Shown: positions 1-10,416, counted from the first letter of the stretch. The stretch is 64,000 nucleotides of DNA from Candidatus Methylacidiphilum fumarolicum (GCF_949774925.1 NZ_OX458932.1:1798001-1862000), one strand, 5' to 3'. Numbers and translations are program-made. Notes: a model not told the origin generated them from the sequence alone.

Positions 1-1112
1 ACGTTCCCAACCGGAAAAACATGGTTATTTCTGTCCAGGAAAAAAGAACTGGAAATGTGACTTTTGGACTTGGATACAGCACCATCGAGAGCCTGCTTGG
101 TTTTGTCGAGCTAAACCAAGGGAATTTTGACATCTCCAACCCCCCTTCTTTTACTGGTGCCGGTCAGAAATTCCGGTTTCGGTTGCAGCTGGGCATTTTT
201 ATGGAAAGTGCCATGCTTTCTTTCACTGAGCCATGGTTCATGGATCAACCACTTATGGTTGGTTTCGATCTGTTTTTCAATCAGCTCACCTATCTGCAGT
301 TTTATAACGGCTTTAACGAAACCCAGTATGGCTTAGACTTGCGCTTGGCCAAACGACTGAATCAATGGTTTACCCTGTCGACCCGATACGATTTTAATGT
401 CTATGATCTGTGGGGTTACCTCCCAGAGGTAGAGAACATTCCCGTTTTTGCTCAGAACAGAGGATCGAGAACACAAAGTGATATCACCATGGATTTGATT
501 TATGATAGCAGAGATAGCGTCTTTGTCACAAGACATGGCACCTTCCTGGATTTCAATATCTTGGGCGCTGGTGGTCCACTCCTAGGTCAAACAGATATTT
601 ACAGACTTCAATTGGATATATCCCATTTTGAAAATTTTCCTCTATGGGATATTATCATGTGGAATCATCTCACAGCAGGATTTGTCCAACAGTATGGGAA
701 AAGCAGTTTCGTGCCCCTTTTTGATAGTTATTTCGTAGGTGGTCCTCGGTCATTGCGAGGTTTCGATTATAATCTGGTCGGTCCTAATTACTTACCTTTG
801 GATTTCCCCATAGGAGGCCAAACAATGGCGGTTTGGAACCTAGAGTTTACTTTCCCTGTAGTCGATAGAGTTAGATTTGCGGTTTTCAATGATATGGGCT
901 TTAATGCTGGATCCCTGATCGGCCCCAATCAACCTGTCCCCACTCCTTTTGTTGCTGGTCAAGGAATTAATATCGATGCCGATTACGGTTTTGGCTTAAG
1001 ATTGTTTCTACCAATTGGCCCCCTACGATTGGACTACGGTATTCCTTATTTGAGACAGAGCTGGCTGAATAAAACGGGAAGATTTTATTTTGATGTCGGC
1101 TATTCCTTCTAA
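1..1112 (+). CDS. bamA: Outer membrane assembly protein BamA, C-terminal part (cut by window edge)
   Basis: BamA is the Omp85-family β-barrel that folds and inserts other outer-membrane proteins. The reading frame is open from the left edge (VPNRKNMVISV), so the ATG at 21 is internal and the start and most POTRA domains lie outside. The visible part starts at the join to the barrel (EKRTGNVTFGLGYS). It contains the conserved barrel loop motif as GGPRSLRGFDY, about 120 residues before the end, and finishes on an aromatic residue (DVGYSF) like an outer-membrane β-signal. skp and lpxD follow on the same strand, the usual bamA neighbourhood in Gram-negative bacteria. Confidence 0.93.
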   Translation, partial: VPNRKNMVISVQEKRTGNVTFGLGYSTIESLLGFVELNQGNFDISNPPSFTGAGQKFRFRLQLGIFMESAMLSFTEPWFMDQPLMVGFDLFFNQLTYLQFYNGFNETQYGLDLRLAKRLNQWFTLSTRYDFNVYDLWGYLPEVENIPVFAQNRGSRTQSDITMDLIYDSRDSVFVTRHGTFLDFNILGAGGPLLGQTDIYRLQLDISHFENFPLWDIIMWNHLTAGFVQQYGKSSFVPLFDSYFVGGPRSLRGFDYNLVGPNYLPLDFPIGGQTMAVWNLEFTFPVVDRVRFAVFNDMGFNAGSLIGPNQPVPTPFVAGQGINIDADYGFGLRLFLPIGPLRLDYGIPYLRQSWLNKTGRFYFDVGYSF

Positions 1113-1463
1113 TGAATAAAGCAAAGCAGTCTTAAGGAGAAAGTCGTTAGGATCTTCTCTATTACTCTAAAGGAGAAGGGTGGTTGCATTGGTTTGAGGA
1201 TCGATAACGGAAAAGATATAAAATGATTTGACAAAAAAAGAATTTTCATTTTTGATAAAGGTTCTCAAAACTAAAAAAAGAATTGTCAATATGGGAAAAA
1301 GGAATTGCTTGTAAGAAGAAACAAATCCCATATATTTTCTTGCTGTAAACTATATTAAAAAAAGGGTAATGTTGAAGGGGAAAAGATCTGAAAAAGAAAG
1401 CTTAAAACCTTCTAACTTAGCTATAGGATTTCCATTCATAATGAAGAAAAAAATAAAAAGTCT
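1113..1463. other. Intergenic region between bamA and skp, no gene seen
   Basis: This A+T-rich stretch of 351 bases has no plausible reading frame or RNA gene that I can recognise. It presumably carries a promoter for skp, but I could not identify a convincing -35/-10 pair. Confidence 0.5.
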
Positions 1464-2063
1464 ATGAAACCATTTATCTATATTGCTACTATTCTGTGTG
1501 CTTTATCCATACCATCCGTGTATTCTCAACAGGTATTAAAAATTGGTGTTGTTGATCTTCAGAAAGCTTTTAATGATTTCTATAAAACCAAAGAAGCCGA
1601 TGCCGAAATGAAATCCAAAGTGGCTGCCTTTGAAAAGGAACGTCAAGAAATGGCCAATGACTTAAACAAGGTTGGAGAAGAGGCCAAAAAAATGCATGAT
1701 GCGGCTCAGGATAAGACTCTTTCTGAAGCTGCTCGGGCTGAAAAACAGAAGGCTTTCGAAGCAAAAGCTCAAGATTTCCAAGCCATGCAAAGGAAGTTCC
1801 AAGAATTTCAATATGTCCGAACAAAGGAACTAGAAGACCGTTCCCAAAGAATACGTCAAAACATTATCGATGATATCACCAAAGCGATTTTAGAAATTAG
1901 CAGCCGAGAAAAATTTACTCTCGTTTTTGATAAATCGGGGAAAAGCCTTAGTGGCACCAATGTATTACTTTATTCACAAGACGTTAAAGATATTACCGAT
2001 GAAGTCATTCGAACAATAAATGCAACCAAACCTCAGCCGAAAGCTGCCTCTACTTCTCCATGA
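1464..2063 (+). CDS. skp: Periplasmic chaperone Skp/OmpH family
   Basis: Skp-like periplasmic holdase that carries unfolded outer-membrane proteins to BamA. The 199-residue product begins with a Sec signal peptide (about residues 1-21, ending SVYSQ), then the family start LKIGVVDLQKAFNDF. A long Lys/Glu/Ala-rich helical segment follows (about residues 40-130), matching the coiled-coil tentacles. The C-terminal part (FTLVFDKSGKSL) matches the conserved trimer-forming β-segment. The position between bamA and lpxD is the classical one. The Pro/Ala/Thr-rich tail is unremarkable. Confidence 0.9.
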   Translation: MKPFIYIATILCALSIPSVYSQQVLKIGVVDLQKAFNDFYKTKEADAEMKSKVAAFEKERQEMANDLNKVGEEAKKMHDAAQDKTLSEAARAEKQKAFEAKAQDFQAMQRKFQEFQYVRTKELEDRSQRIRQNIIDDITKAILEISSREKFTLVFDKSGKSLSGTNVLLYSQDVKDITDEVIRTINATKPQPKAASTSP

Positions 2064-2135
2064 TCCCTTAGAAGGCGGAGGGTTGGGCCTTGCTTCAAGG
2101 CTGGAAGAACACATCCACTTTAAAGGAATCCAAAA

Positions 2136-3197
2136 GTGGTCTCTTATTCAGTTGGACAGTTAGCTAAGCTTGTTGGAGGCATTATTGAAGGAGATCCAGA
2201 GTTAGAAATTACAGGTGTCTCCGACATTTTTGATGCTTCAAAAGGACAAATCACCTTTTTGAGTAACCCAAGATATGAATCGGCCGTGGAAAAAACGAAA
2301 GCTTCGGCAATCGTTGTTTCGAAAAATTATAAGGGTTCAAGTTCTGCTACATTGATTCGGGTAGATTCCCCTTCCCTTGCCTTTTCAACGATCATTGCTC
2401 TTTTCTGTCCAAAGCCAGTTACATACGAACCTGGCATCCACCCCACAGCCATTATAGGCAAGGAGGTAGGAATCGGTAAGGAGGTAAGCATCCAACCCTA
2501 TGCCGTGATCGAAGATGGCGTAAAGATAGGCGATAAGGTAGTCATAGGAGCCTTCGTTTTTATTGGCAAAGAAAGTATTATTGGAGAAAATTCTTTTCTC
2601 TATCCCCATGTGACGGTACGAGAAAGAACGGTAATAGGCAAAAGGGTTATTCTGCATTCGGGAGTCGTTGTCGGATCCGATGGATTTGGATATGAAAGAA
2701 AAAATGGAAAACATGAAAAAATTCCTCAGGTTGGGATAGTCCAAATAGACGATGATGTGGAAATTGGAGCCAATACTACGATCGATCGAGGCAGATTTGG
2801 GAAAACCTGGATTCAAGAAGGCTCTAAAATAGACAATCTTGTGCAGATTGCGCATAATGTCGTTATTGGCAAAAATTCGATCATTGCAGCTCAGACAGGG
2901 ATTTCTGGTAGTACTTCCCTAGGCAATCAAGTGACATTGGCTGGCCAAGTCGGCATCGCCGGGCATATTCATATTGGAGATGGAGCCACCATCACCGCCC
3001 AGTCTGGAGTAACCAAAGATGTCCCGCCTTATTCTGTTCTTTCAGGCCGTCATGCGCGACCAATTCAACTCACCCACAAACTAGAAGTTCTATATAATAA
3101 GCTTCCTGAAATCTGGGAAAGACTCAAGAAATTAGAAAAACAACTGAGGACTGAAGCTAACCCACCTGAGGCTGATCAAGACCTCTCAACGGAATAG
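2136..3197 (+). CDS. lpxD: UDP-3-O-acylglucosamine N-acyltransferase LpxD
   Basis: LpxD adds the second acyl chain to UDP-3-O-acylglucosamine in lipid A synthesis. The start is GTG, with AAAGGAA a few bases upstream. The N-terminal uridine-binding domain (residues 1-100) is followed by about ten hexapeptide repeats of the left-handed β-helix type, for example IGKEVGIGKEVSIQP. QIAHNVVIGKNS contains the expected catalytic histidine, and a helical C-terminus follows (about 310-353). The length of 353 aa is normal. The gene sits directly downstream of skp and 11 bp upstream of the preferred start of hom. It confirms that the organism makes lipopolysaccharide. Confidence 0.95.
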   Translation: MVSYSVGQLAKLVGGIIEGDPELEITGVSDIFDASKGQITFLSNPRYESAVEKTKASAIVVSKNYKGSSSATLIRVDSPSLAFSTIIALFCPKPVTYEPGIHPTAIIGKEVGIGKEVSIQPYAVIEDGVKIGDKVVIGAFVFIGKESIIGENSFLYPHVTVRERTVIGKRVILHSGVVVGSDGFGYERKNGKHEKIPQVGIVQIDDDVEIGANTTIDRGRFGKTWIQEGSKIDNLVQIAHNVVIGKNSIIAAQTGISGSTSLGNQVTLAGQVGIAGHIHIGDGATITAQSGVTKDVPPYSVLSGRHARPIQLTHKLEVLYNKLPEIWERLKKLEKQLRTEANPPEADQDLSTE

Positions 3198-3208
3198 GTT
3201 CCTTGGAT

Positions 3209-4525
3209 ATGAAAGCTTTTAATGTCGGATTGATTGGCCTTGGCAATGTTGGCTCTCGGGTATGGCATAACCTATTAACCCACAAAAAATTATTAGCAGA
3301 AAAATCAGGGAAAATTATTGAAATCAAGAGGGTTGCTGTCCGTTCCTTACAAAAAGGATATAACTTAGGCCTACCTAAAGAGATCCTTACAACTGATTGG
3401 CAAGATATTGTCAACGATCCAGAAATTGATGCGGTAGTGGAGTTAATTGGTGGGATTGATATTTCGTATGAAATTATTACAAGTGCTTTAAAAAAAGGAA
3501 AGGATGTCGTAACCGCTAACAAAGCCTTACTAGCAAACCATGGGCAGCAGATAGCCAACATTGCTTTTGAGCAAAAAAGAAGAATTCTTTTTGAAGCCAG
3601 TGTAGCGGGAGGCATTCCTCTTCTACAGGCTATTCAAGATGGACTGGTAGCGAACCGATTTCTGATGATTGCTGGCATCGTTAATGGCACCTGCAATTAT
3701 ATTCTCACAGAGATGACCAACCAGAAAAGTCCTTATGCTGAGGCTCTCAAGAAAGCCAAAGAACTTGGCTATGCGGAAGCCAATGAAAAACTGGATGTGA
3801 GCGGTGAAGACAGTGCGCATAAAGCAGCCATCCTCTGTGCCCTCTCCTATAGGTTCTGGCCTAAAGTCGAAGAAATTTATACAGCCGGTATCGAATCTGT
3901 GGATCCCATGGATATCCAGTATGCGGCGGACCTGGGATATATTTTAAAACTGCTAGCCATTATAAAAAAACATCCCCATTCGAAAAAGGTTGAAATTCGG
4001 GTGCATCCCACCTTACTTAAAAAAGATCATATTCTTAGTTCGGTTTCAGGAGCATTCAATGCCGTCATTGTGAAAGGAGATATTGTGGGAGATCAGTTAT
4101 TCTATGGAAGGGGAGCAGGTGGCGACCCCACAGCTAGCGCCGTACTGAGCGATCTGGTAGAACTCGCAAGATATCCTTCGGATGTCTATCATTCGAGGAT
4201 TTTCTTTTCCAGTACTGAGAGCGAGTATAAGATTATGCCCATTTCGGAAATTATTTCCAGGTATTATGTCCGGCTTAACGTCGTCGACAAACCAGGAGTT
4301 CTGGCTTCTATTGCTCAAATCCTTGGAAGAAAGAATATTGGAATATCCTCTGTCGTTCAACCAGAGGTCTCAAACCTTTCCCAAGGCGTACCTCTTATCA
4401 TCATGGTCCATGATGCCAAAGAAAAAGACTTTACAGAGGCTTGTGCAGAGATGTCTAAACTTCCTTTTCTTAAGGGAAACCCAGTGATATATAGAGTAGA
4501 GGATTTTCATGCTCAAGGTGAATAA
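3209..4525 (+). CDS. hom: Homoserine dehydrogenase
   Basis: Reduces aspartate semialdehyde to homoserine, the branch point to threonine and methionine. The N-terminal Rossmann motif is [13 protein letters not shown]; the family signature [11 protein letters not shown] and the catalytic-domain lysines follow; the C-terminal ACT domain (from about residue 355, [15 protein letters not shown]) suggests feedback control by threonine. I chose ATG 3209; an in-frame TTG two codons earlier (3203) is also possible. The 3' end overlaps thrC by 17 bp, so the two are probably translated as a pair. Confidence 0.95.
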   Translation: MKAFNVGLIGLGNVGSRVWHNLLTHKKLLAEKSGKIIEIKRVAVRSLQKGYNLGLPKEILTTDWQDIVNDPEIDAVVELIGGIDISYEIITSALKKGKDVVTANKALLANHGQQIANIAFEQKRRILFEASVAGGIPLLQAIQDGLVANRFLMIAGIVNGTCNYILTEMTNQKSPYAEALKKAKELGYAEANEKLDVSGEDSAHKAAILCALSYRFWPKVEEIYTAGIESVDPMDIQYAADLGYILKLLAIIKKHPHSKKVEIRVHPTLLKKDHILSSVSGAFNAVIVKGDIVGDQLFYGRGAGGDPTASAVLSDLVELARYPSDVYHSRIFFSSTESEYKIMPISEIISRYYVRLNVVDKPGVLASIAQILGRKNIGISSVVQPEVSNLSQGVPLIIMVHDAKEKDFTEACAEMSKLPFLKGNPVIYRVEDFHAQGE

Positions 4526-5609
4526 TGAAAGATCATGGCAGGGAATAATCAAGCAGTACCGGGATCGACTTCCCGTGTGCGCTAATTGCCCAGATATTAC
4601 CCTCCTCGAAGGCAATACCCCCTTAATCCCTTCAACAAAACTTCCCCAGCTTTTTGGGAAAGGGTTGAAAGTCTATTTTAAATATGAAGGCCTCAATCCC
4701 ACCGCCTCTTTTAAAGACCGAGGGATGGTGGTTGCGATAACCAAGGCTTTGGAGCAAAATAAAAGAACAGTCATTTGCGCCAGTACTGGCAACACCGCCG
4801 CTTCAGCAGCCGCTTACGCGGCAAGAGCTGATTTAAAATGCTTTGTTTTTCTTCCACGTGGAAAGATTGCATTAGGAAAGCTCTCGCAGGCCATTATGCA
4901 TGGAGCAGAGATCGTAGAAATTGATGGATCCTTCGATGATACCATGCGAATGGTTATCAAACTAGCCGCTCTTAGACCAGAAATTGAACTAGTTAACTCC
5001 GTCAATCCAAGTCGGATTGAAGGACAAAAAACAGCAGCTTTTGAAATTTGTGATACCTTAGGCGATGCTCCAGACATTCACATTCTTCCTGTAGGAAACG
5101 CCGGGAACATCACCGCCTATTGGAAAGGCTATAAAGAATATCATGAAAGCAAGCTTTCAAGCAAACTGCCTCAGATGCTTGGCTTTCAAGCAGAAGGTGC
5201 CGCTCCTATTGTGAAAGGTAAAATCATAGAAAACCCAACGACGATTGCTTCAGCTATACGAATTGGCAATCCAGCAAGTTGGAAAAAAGCTGTAGAAGCA
5301 GCCAGAGAATCCTCAGGAAAAATTGATTCAGTCACTGATTCTGAAATCATTGAAGCCTATCAGTTTCTGGCTACAAAAGAAGGCATTTTTGTCGAACCCG
5401 CCTCCGCAGTATCGCTTGCTGGCTTTTTGAAAATCTGTAAAGAAAATACCCTTGCTAAGAATTCGACTGTGGTGATGACACTCACAGGTCATGGCCTAAA
5501 AGACCCAGCTTTCTCTGAATCTATCTTTGCTTCCTTCCCACGCCACCAGATCCCTCCTTCCATTGATAAAGCCTTAGAAATTCTAGAAAATGCAAAAAAA
5601 AGAAACTAA
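4509..5609 (+). CDS. thrC: Threonine synthase
   Basis: PLP enzyme that converts O-phosphohomoserine to threonine. The PLP lysine lies in [11 protein letters not shown] (about residue 73), and the glycine-rich phosphate-binding loop is [15 protein letters not shown]. At 366 aa it belongs to the short threonine synthase type. The ATG start lies inside the end of hom; a GTG at 4518 is an alternative. No kinase gene (thrB) is next to it. A weak A/T-rich inverted repeat at 5621-5649 follows the stop and could end transcription. Confidence 0.93.
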   Translation: MLKVNNERSWQGIIKQYRDRLPVCANCPDITLLEGNTPLIPSTKLPQLFGKGLKVYFKYEGLNPTASFKDRGMVVAITKALEQNKRTVICASTGNTAASAAAYAARADLKCFVFLPRGKIALGKLSQAIMHGAEIVEIDGSFDDTMRMVIKLAALRPEIELVNSVNPSRIEGQKTAAFEICDTLGDAPDIHILPVGNAGNITAYWKGYKEYHESKLSSKLPQMLGFQAEGAAPIVKGKIIENPTTIASAIRIGNPASWKKAVEAARESSGKIDSVTDSEIIEAYQFLATKEGIFVEPASAVSLAGFLKICKENTLAKNSTVVMTLTGHGLKDPAFSESIFASFPRHQIPPSIDKALEILENAKKRN

Positions 5610-5723
5610 AATTCGATTGAGAAAGAATACTTTTTCCTTTTATTCTTTTCTTATGGATTAGATTATTTCTCCCTACGGGGATTATTCTTATTGTTATTAA
5701 TTCCATTACTTAATTTTTTTATT

Positions 5724-7091
5724 ATGACTTTAACAGAAAAGATACTTGCAAAAGCTAGCAAAAGATCGAAAGTCCTTCCTGGAGATAACATTTGGGTGGA
5801 GACCGACATTCTCCTTACTCATGATGTTTGCGGGCCAGGAACCATAGGTGTCTTTAAAAGGGAATTTGGGAAAAACGCGCGCGTTTGGAATCCTTACAAA
5901 ATCGTGATCATGCCCGATCACTACATTTTTACTTCCGATTCTCTTTCCAATAGAAATGTGGACATTTTAAGAGCTTTTTCAAAAGAACAGGGTCTTCCCT
6001 ATTTTTATGACGTCATTGATGATCCCAATGGAAATTGGAAATTTGATCCTCTCAAAGGGCCTTTACAACGTCAGTACGGAATGCATTACGCTGGCGTTTG
6101 CCATACTGCGCTTCCTGAAAAAGGTCATGTCCGACCCGGAGAAGTGCTCTTTGGGACCGACAGTCATACGTGCACAGCGGGGGCATTCAACCAGTTCGCA
6201 ACGGGAATCGGAAATACGGATGCGGGATTTGTAATGGGAACCGGGAAATTGCTCATCAAAGTCCCCCCAACTATCCAATTCTATCTGGATGGAGAACTTC
6301 AAAAAGGGGTCATGGCCAAAGACCTCATCCTTTACATTATTGGGGAAATAGGTTTTGATGGAGCCACTTACATGGCCATGCAGTTTGAAGGTCCGGGAGC
6401 CTTCTCTCTCTCAATCGAAGATAGAATGACGATGGCCAATATGGCCATAGAAGCAGGTGCTAAAAATGGGATATTCCCAGCGGATCAGAAAACTATCGAC
6501 TATGTTAACCAGAGGATTTTAAAGAATGGCACAAAAAAAGAATTCGAAGTCGTTGAGTTAGAAAAAGATCAAAAGTTCTTTGCATCTTACTCAATCGATC
6601 TTTCTAAGATAGAACCAACTGTGGCAGCTCCTCCTAATCCAGCTAATAGATTTAAGGCTAAGGAACTGGCTTCCGTAAAAATTGATCGCGCCTATCTCGG
6701 CTCTTGTACCGGAGGCAAGCTCACCGATTTTATTGCTTTTGCCTCGATTCTTAAAAACAATATGGTAAGCGTAGAAACTTTCGCCGTGCCTTCTACCCCA
6801 GAAGTCGTCGATCAACTCCACAAAATAGAGTTGGAAGGACAAAGTCTGTGGGAAATATTAGTTCAGGCAGGCGTGAAAATTACAGAAAATCCCTCCTGCG
6901 CAGCCTGTCTTGGAGGACCAATGGACACCTTCGGGAGAGTTAACAAGCCGCTGGTGTGTATCTCTTCGACAAACAGAAATTTTCCTGGGCGGATGGGAGA
7001 TAAAGCTTCCCTTGTTTATTTGGCTTCTCCCATGACGGTGGCGGCTTCGGCCATTAAAGGTAAAATTACGGATCCCAGAGAATTTCTCTAA
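5724..7091 (+). CDS. leuC: 3-isopropylmalate dehydratase large subunit (aconitase family)
   Basis: Aconitase-superfamily [4Fe-4S] isomerase; by family most likely LeuC of leucine synthesis, although homoaconitase or a related dehydratase cannot be excluded from sequence alone. Seen: TDSHTCTAGAFNQFATGIG, the cluster ligands in GSCTGG and PSCAACLGGPMD, and the substrate-loop region NFPGRMGD. ATG 5724 gives MTLTEKILAKAS, the usual start of the family. The upstream in-frame TTG 5691 would add a hydrophobic stretch of 11 residues that does not belong. No small subunit (leuD) follows in the window, so the partner is encoded elsewhere. Confidence 0.9.
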   Translation: MTLTEKILAKASKRSKVLPGDNIWVETDILLTHDVCGPGTIGVFKREFGKNARVWNPYKIVIMPDHYIFTSDSLSNRNVDILRAFSKEQGLPYFYDVIDDPNGNWKFDPLKGPLQRQYGMHYAGVCHTALPEKGHVRPGEVLFGTDSHTCTAGAFNQFATGIGNTDAGFVMGTGKLLIKVPPTIQFYLDGELQKGVMAKDLILYIIGEIGFDGATYMAMQFEGPGAFSLSIEDRMTMANMAIEAGAKNGIFPADQKTIDYVNQRILKNGTKKEFEVVELEKDQKFFASYSIDLSKIEPTVAAPPNPANRFKAKELASVKIDRAYLGSCTGGKLTDFIAFASILKNNMVSVETFAVPSTPEVVDQLHKIELEGQSLWEILVQAGVKITENPSCAACLGGPMDTFGRVNKPLVCISSTNRNFPGRMGDKASLVYLASPMTVAASAIKGKITDPREFL

Positions 7092-7127
7092 CTTCTTTTG
7101 TGTTGAAAATAAGGAGATAATAAAAGG

Positions 7128-7469
7128 ATGGGAAGGTGGATTTCGAAAATAAAAAAATGGAACTTGCATCTAATCTTTCTGCCTATTATGTCATTTGCTT
7201 TTCTCTCTTGTTCTTCAACCATTGGAGGGTATGAATATAACTTAGTGACGAAGGACAAGACCCCTTTTTATACTCAAGGGCCCGGAGAAGAAGTGCCCGA
7301 TAGTTATCTAGATAAAGGAACACGGTTAAAACTGCTTGGCTCCACAGGAGAAGGGTTCGTTCGGGTAGAAACCACGCGAGGCAAAAAAGGATTTGTTCCT
7401 GTCTCCTATCTTGAAAAGCAAGATGCTTATTATGGCGCTCCTTCAAGCAGTTTTGGTCCTAATTGGTGA
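7128..7469 (+). CDS. SH3-domain lipoprotein
   Basis: Small lipoprotein of 113 residues. The N-terminal signal has a lipobox (AFLSC, Cys at about residue 28) and is followed by one bacterial SH3-type domain (about residues 40-100: PFYTQGPGEEV, DKGTRLKLLG, GFVRVETTRGKKGFVPVSYL). Such domains often bind cell wall or proteins in the envelope. The specific role is unknown. It lies 36 bp after leuC and may share its transcript. Confidence 0.75.
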   Translation: MGRWISKIKKWNLHLIFLPIMSFAFLSCSSTIGGYEYNLVTKDKTPFYTQGPGEEVPDSYLDKGTRLKLLGSTGEGFVRVETTRGKKGFVPVSYLEKQDAYYGAPSSSFGPNW

Positions 7470-7531
7470 AAAGAAGCCTTAAGAAAAATAAATTTTCCAA
7501 TTACACTTTGCCATTTATAATAATAAGCACT

Positions 7532-7619
7532 GGACAGATGCCGGAGTGGTTGATCGGGCACGCCTGGAGAGCGTGTAGTCGGCTAAACCGACTCGAGGGT
7601 TCGAATCCCTCTCTGTCCG
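7532..7619 (+). tRNA. tRNA-Ser(GGA)
   Basis: Acceptor arms GGACAGA and TCTGTCC pair exactly, with discriminator G at 7619. The anticodon loop CTGGAGA is closed by CACGC/GCGTG, giving anticodon GGA. A long variable arm and the T-loop GTTCGAATC mark a class II serine tRNA. CCA is not encoded. Confidence 0.96.
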
Positions 7620-7629
7620 CTTTGTTTCC

Positions 7630-9996
7630 TTGATCGTAGCCAGGAAAACCTTTGTGCCTTACGACAGCAACAAGCTTTACTTAGGGTTATCATGGGCGGA
7701 AGCAAAAAAACGGTTGTTAGCAGAGGGTCCTAATACTCCCCCTGAAAAAAAGGAATCCTCTTTATTACTGTTTCTTTCTAAATTTTGGGCTCCTGTTCCA
7801 TGGATGCTTGAAATAACGATTCTTTTAGAAATCCTTCTTCACCGAATCCATGATGGGATCGCCATTGCTGGATTCCTAGTTTGTTCCTCCATGCTTTCTT
7901 TTTTGCAAGAACATCGTTCGAAACGTGCCCTTTTTTCTCTGCTCAATAAACTTTCTCCTGACGTTCGAGTACTCAGAGATGGAGTATGGACAACAATCCC
8001 TGCAAAAGAACTGGTTTGTGGGGATCTTGTCCTTTTACGCAGCGGGGATATTGTCCCTGCCGATCTGCAACTCATCGATGGAGAAATAGAAGTAAATGAA
8101 TCAGCAATAACTGGAGAGTCTCTCCCACGTACCGCTCAACCAGAAGAGAGGCTTTTAAGCGGATCTTTTGTGGAATCAGGACAAGCGCGTGGCATTGTCA
8201 TCGCGACAGGAGCAAAAACCCACTTTGGAAAAACAACTCGGTTGATTGAAATTGCCTCTCCCCCAAGTGAAGCCCAAAAAGTCATATTCAATATCGTTAA
8301 AGCATTGGTCTATGTGGATAGTCTGCTCATCGCATTGATTTTTCTCTATGGAATGATAAAGATGGCGCCCCTATCCTTTCTCTTGCCTTATGCTCTTGTT
8401 ATTCTTATAGCCTCCGTTCCTGTTACTTTGCCTTCTGTTTTTACCTTGGCCACAGCCCTAGGCTCAAAAGAGCTTGCAGAAAAAGGAGTGCTCTGTACCA
8501 AACTTTCTGCTTTAGAAGACGCCTCAACCATGGACATTTTGCTTGTAGATAAAACCGGAACGTTGACGTGTAATGAACTCAAGCTTCATATTTTAAAGCC
8601 CTTTGCTCCCTGTACGGAGCAAAATCTCCTGCTTTTTGCTGCGCTTTGTTCCGATCCTCTGGGAGAAAATCCTATCGATAAAGCTATCCTTGAAAAAGTA
8701 GACGAACTTCATTTGTCTACCAAAGAACTTGGCCTAGACTTTCAACATTATATTCCTGCAGATCCTAAGACCAAAATGGCTAAGGCTATATACAAAGATA
8801 AAGAAGGAAGGCAGTTCATAGTCCTCAAAGGATCTGTTTCTACAGTACTAAAAACGATAGGGATCGATTCAACAGAAGTACTGGATCAAGCAAAAACGCT
8901 TGAGACCGATGGCTCACGTATCCTTGCTGTTGCCTATGGTTCGCCTGCTGCCAATACGCTGCTGGGACTTATCGGTTTTTCGGATCCACTGAGGAACGAT
9001 GCAAAAGAATTAATCGCAAAGATTAAATGGCTCGGTATCAAAGTGGTTATGGTCACTGGAGATCAGGAATTCACAGCAAAATCTATAGGAAAACAAGTAG
9101 GTATTGGAGAACATTCGATTACCTTATCAGATTCCTCGGCTATTGATCCCCAACAAATTGAAAACTATGATATTATAGCTGGGGTATTCCCTGAGGATAA
9201 ATATAGAATTGTTCAGGCATTTCAAAAGAAAAACCATGTGACAGGAATGACAGGTGATGGCGTCAATGATGCCCCAGCGCTTCGACAAGCCCAAGTAGGA
9301 ATAGCCGTTTCGAACGCTGTCGATGTTGCAAAATCCGCAGCTAGCCTTATTCTTACAAATCCAGGGCTAATGGATATCATTCCGGCAATTATGCTGAGCC
9401 GCGCTATTTTCGAAAGGATCCTCACTTATATCCTCAACAAAATAATCAAAACGGTAGAAGTAGCGTTCTTTATGACGCTAGGACTAATAGTTGGAAATAC
9501 TTTTGTATTGAATCCATTTCTTGGTGTTCTTCTTGTCCTGTATAATGATGTGCTCACTCTTTCCCTAGTGACAGATAGGGTAAAACCAGCAAACCGGATC
9601 CGAAAATGGCCAATCCAATCGATTGTCATTGCAGGGACAACGATCGGTATTATGCTACTATTCTTTTCTTTCGGCCTCTTTTTGGTAGCTAAATATGCTT
9701 TAAAGCTGGATCCACCTCATCTCCAATCCATTAGTTTTATCCTTCTCGTATTGGAGGGACAAGCTACCCTCTACCTTGTTAGGGAACGACACCACTTATG
9801 GCATTCCCTTCCAAGCCCATGGATGATAGTTACCTCGGTCATGGTACTCTTAGGCCTAACTTTCCAGGCTACAAAGGGAATTGGCATGGAAAACATTGGA
9901 TTTTCTTCTCTTATGGCTATTGTCATAGCCATTCTCCTTTACTTCTTCATTCTTGATTCTTTCAAAGTTTGGCTTTTTCGAAGGCTTCATCTTTAG
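7630..9996 (+). CDS. Plasma-membrane proton-pumping P-type ATPase (P3A)
   Basis: Single-chain ATP-driven proton pump of the inner membrane, related to fungal/plant PMA ATPases. Seen in order: actuator motif TGES (about residue 159), membrane helix M4 with IASVPVTLPSVFTLATA, phosphorylation site DKTGTLT (Asp about 307), TGD (about 478), hinge GDGVNDAPAL (about 541), and a set of C-terminal helices ending near residue 785. The M4 motif PVTLP points to the proton-pump branch rather than Ca2+ or Na+/K+ pumps. The reading frame begins only ten bases after the tRNA with a TTG (7630) and no clear ribosome-binding site, so the true start is uncertain. Confidence 0.9.
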   Translation: MIVARKTFVPYDSNKLYLGLSWAEAKKRLLAEGPNTPPEKKESSLLLFLSKFWAPVPWMLEITILLEILLHRIHDGIAIAGFLVCSSMLSFLQEHRSKRALFSLLNKLSPDVRVLRDGVWTTIPAKELVCGDLVLLRSGDIVPADLQLIDGEIEVNESAITGESLPRTAQPEERLLSGSFVESGQARGIVIATGAKTHFGKTTRLIEIASPPSEAQKVIFNIVKALVYVDSLLIALIFLYGMIKMAPLSFLLPYALVILIASVPVTLPSVFTLATALGSKELAEKGVLCTKLSALEDASTMDILLVDKTGTLTCNELKLHILKPFAPCTEQNLLLFAALCSDPLGENPIDKAILEKVDELHLSTKELGLDFQHYIPADPKTKMAKAIYKDKEGRQFIVLKGSVSTVLKTIGIDSTEVLDQAKTLETDGSRILAVAYGSPAANTLLGLIGFSDPLRNDAKELIAKIKWLGIKVVMVTGDQEFTAKSIGKQVGIGEHSITLSDSSAIDPQQIENYDIIAGVFPEDKYRIVQAFQKKNHVTGMTGDGVNDAPALRQAQVGIAVSNAVDVAKSAASLILTNPGLMDIIPAIMLSRAIFERILTYILNKIIKTVEVAFFMTLGLIVGNTFVLNPFLGVLLVLYNDVLTLSLVTDRVKPANRIRKWPIQSIVIAGTTIGIMLLFFSFGLFLVAKYALKLDPPHLQSISFILLVLEGQATLYLVRERHHLWHSLPSPWMIVTSVMVLLGLTFQATKGIGMENIGFSSLMAIVIAILLYFFILDSFKVWLFRRLHL

Positions 9997-10416
9997 CAAT
10001 AACCCATATCTTTTGGAATCTTCATGGGATCATGATCATGCCCCCACTCAGAACATTCTCCTGGAGCATCCAACAGTTCAAGGACCTGGTTTTCTTAAAT
10101 TACTCCCTTTATCCATCCATGACTATGAGAGAGAGTGTAATCGAAGCAAAATAGGAAGGAGAAACACCCAGAGGTCTTGCAGAAAGAAAAGCAAGGGGAT
10201 AAGCCAAAGAAAAAAAGTCAAGAAGGAGGTTTCATCCAAGAAAAGTGGCAGATCTCTTGGTATTTTACCAGGTTCGAGAATATTGTTGCAACTGAGAATA
10301 CTGTAGTTTCAGACCACGTTGGCAAAACGATCATGAACTAAACTCCAACATCCCTACCTACTTTGGTATACCCACAGACAAGCTACTATCCCACAAACCC
10401 AGGGTAATCTTTACCT
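9997..10416. other. Intergenic region, no gene recognised
   Basis: This 420-bp stretch has plus-strand reading frames of up to about 110 codons that start inside the ATPase gene, are rich in Lys/Arg/Ser and have no family resemblance. I read it as non-coding or decayed sequence between convergent genes. Confidence 0.4.

Noticed and set aside
2385-2855. 156-codon minus-strand frame inside lpxD
   Set aside because: It lies wholly antisense to a convincing lpxD; its translation is Tyr/Phe/Ser-rich without motifs.
5621-5649. Rho-independent terminator after thrC
   Set aside because: The inverted repeat GAAAGAATA/TATTCTTTT consists almost only of A and T and would form a weak stem; it is mentioned with thrC but not called as a separate feature.
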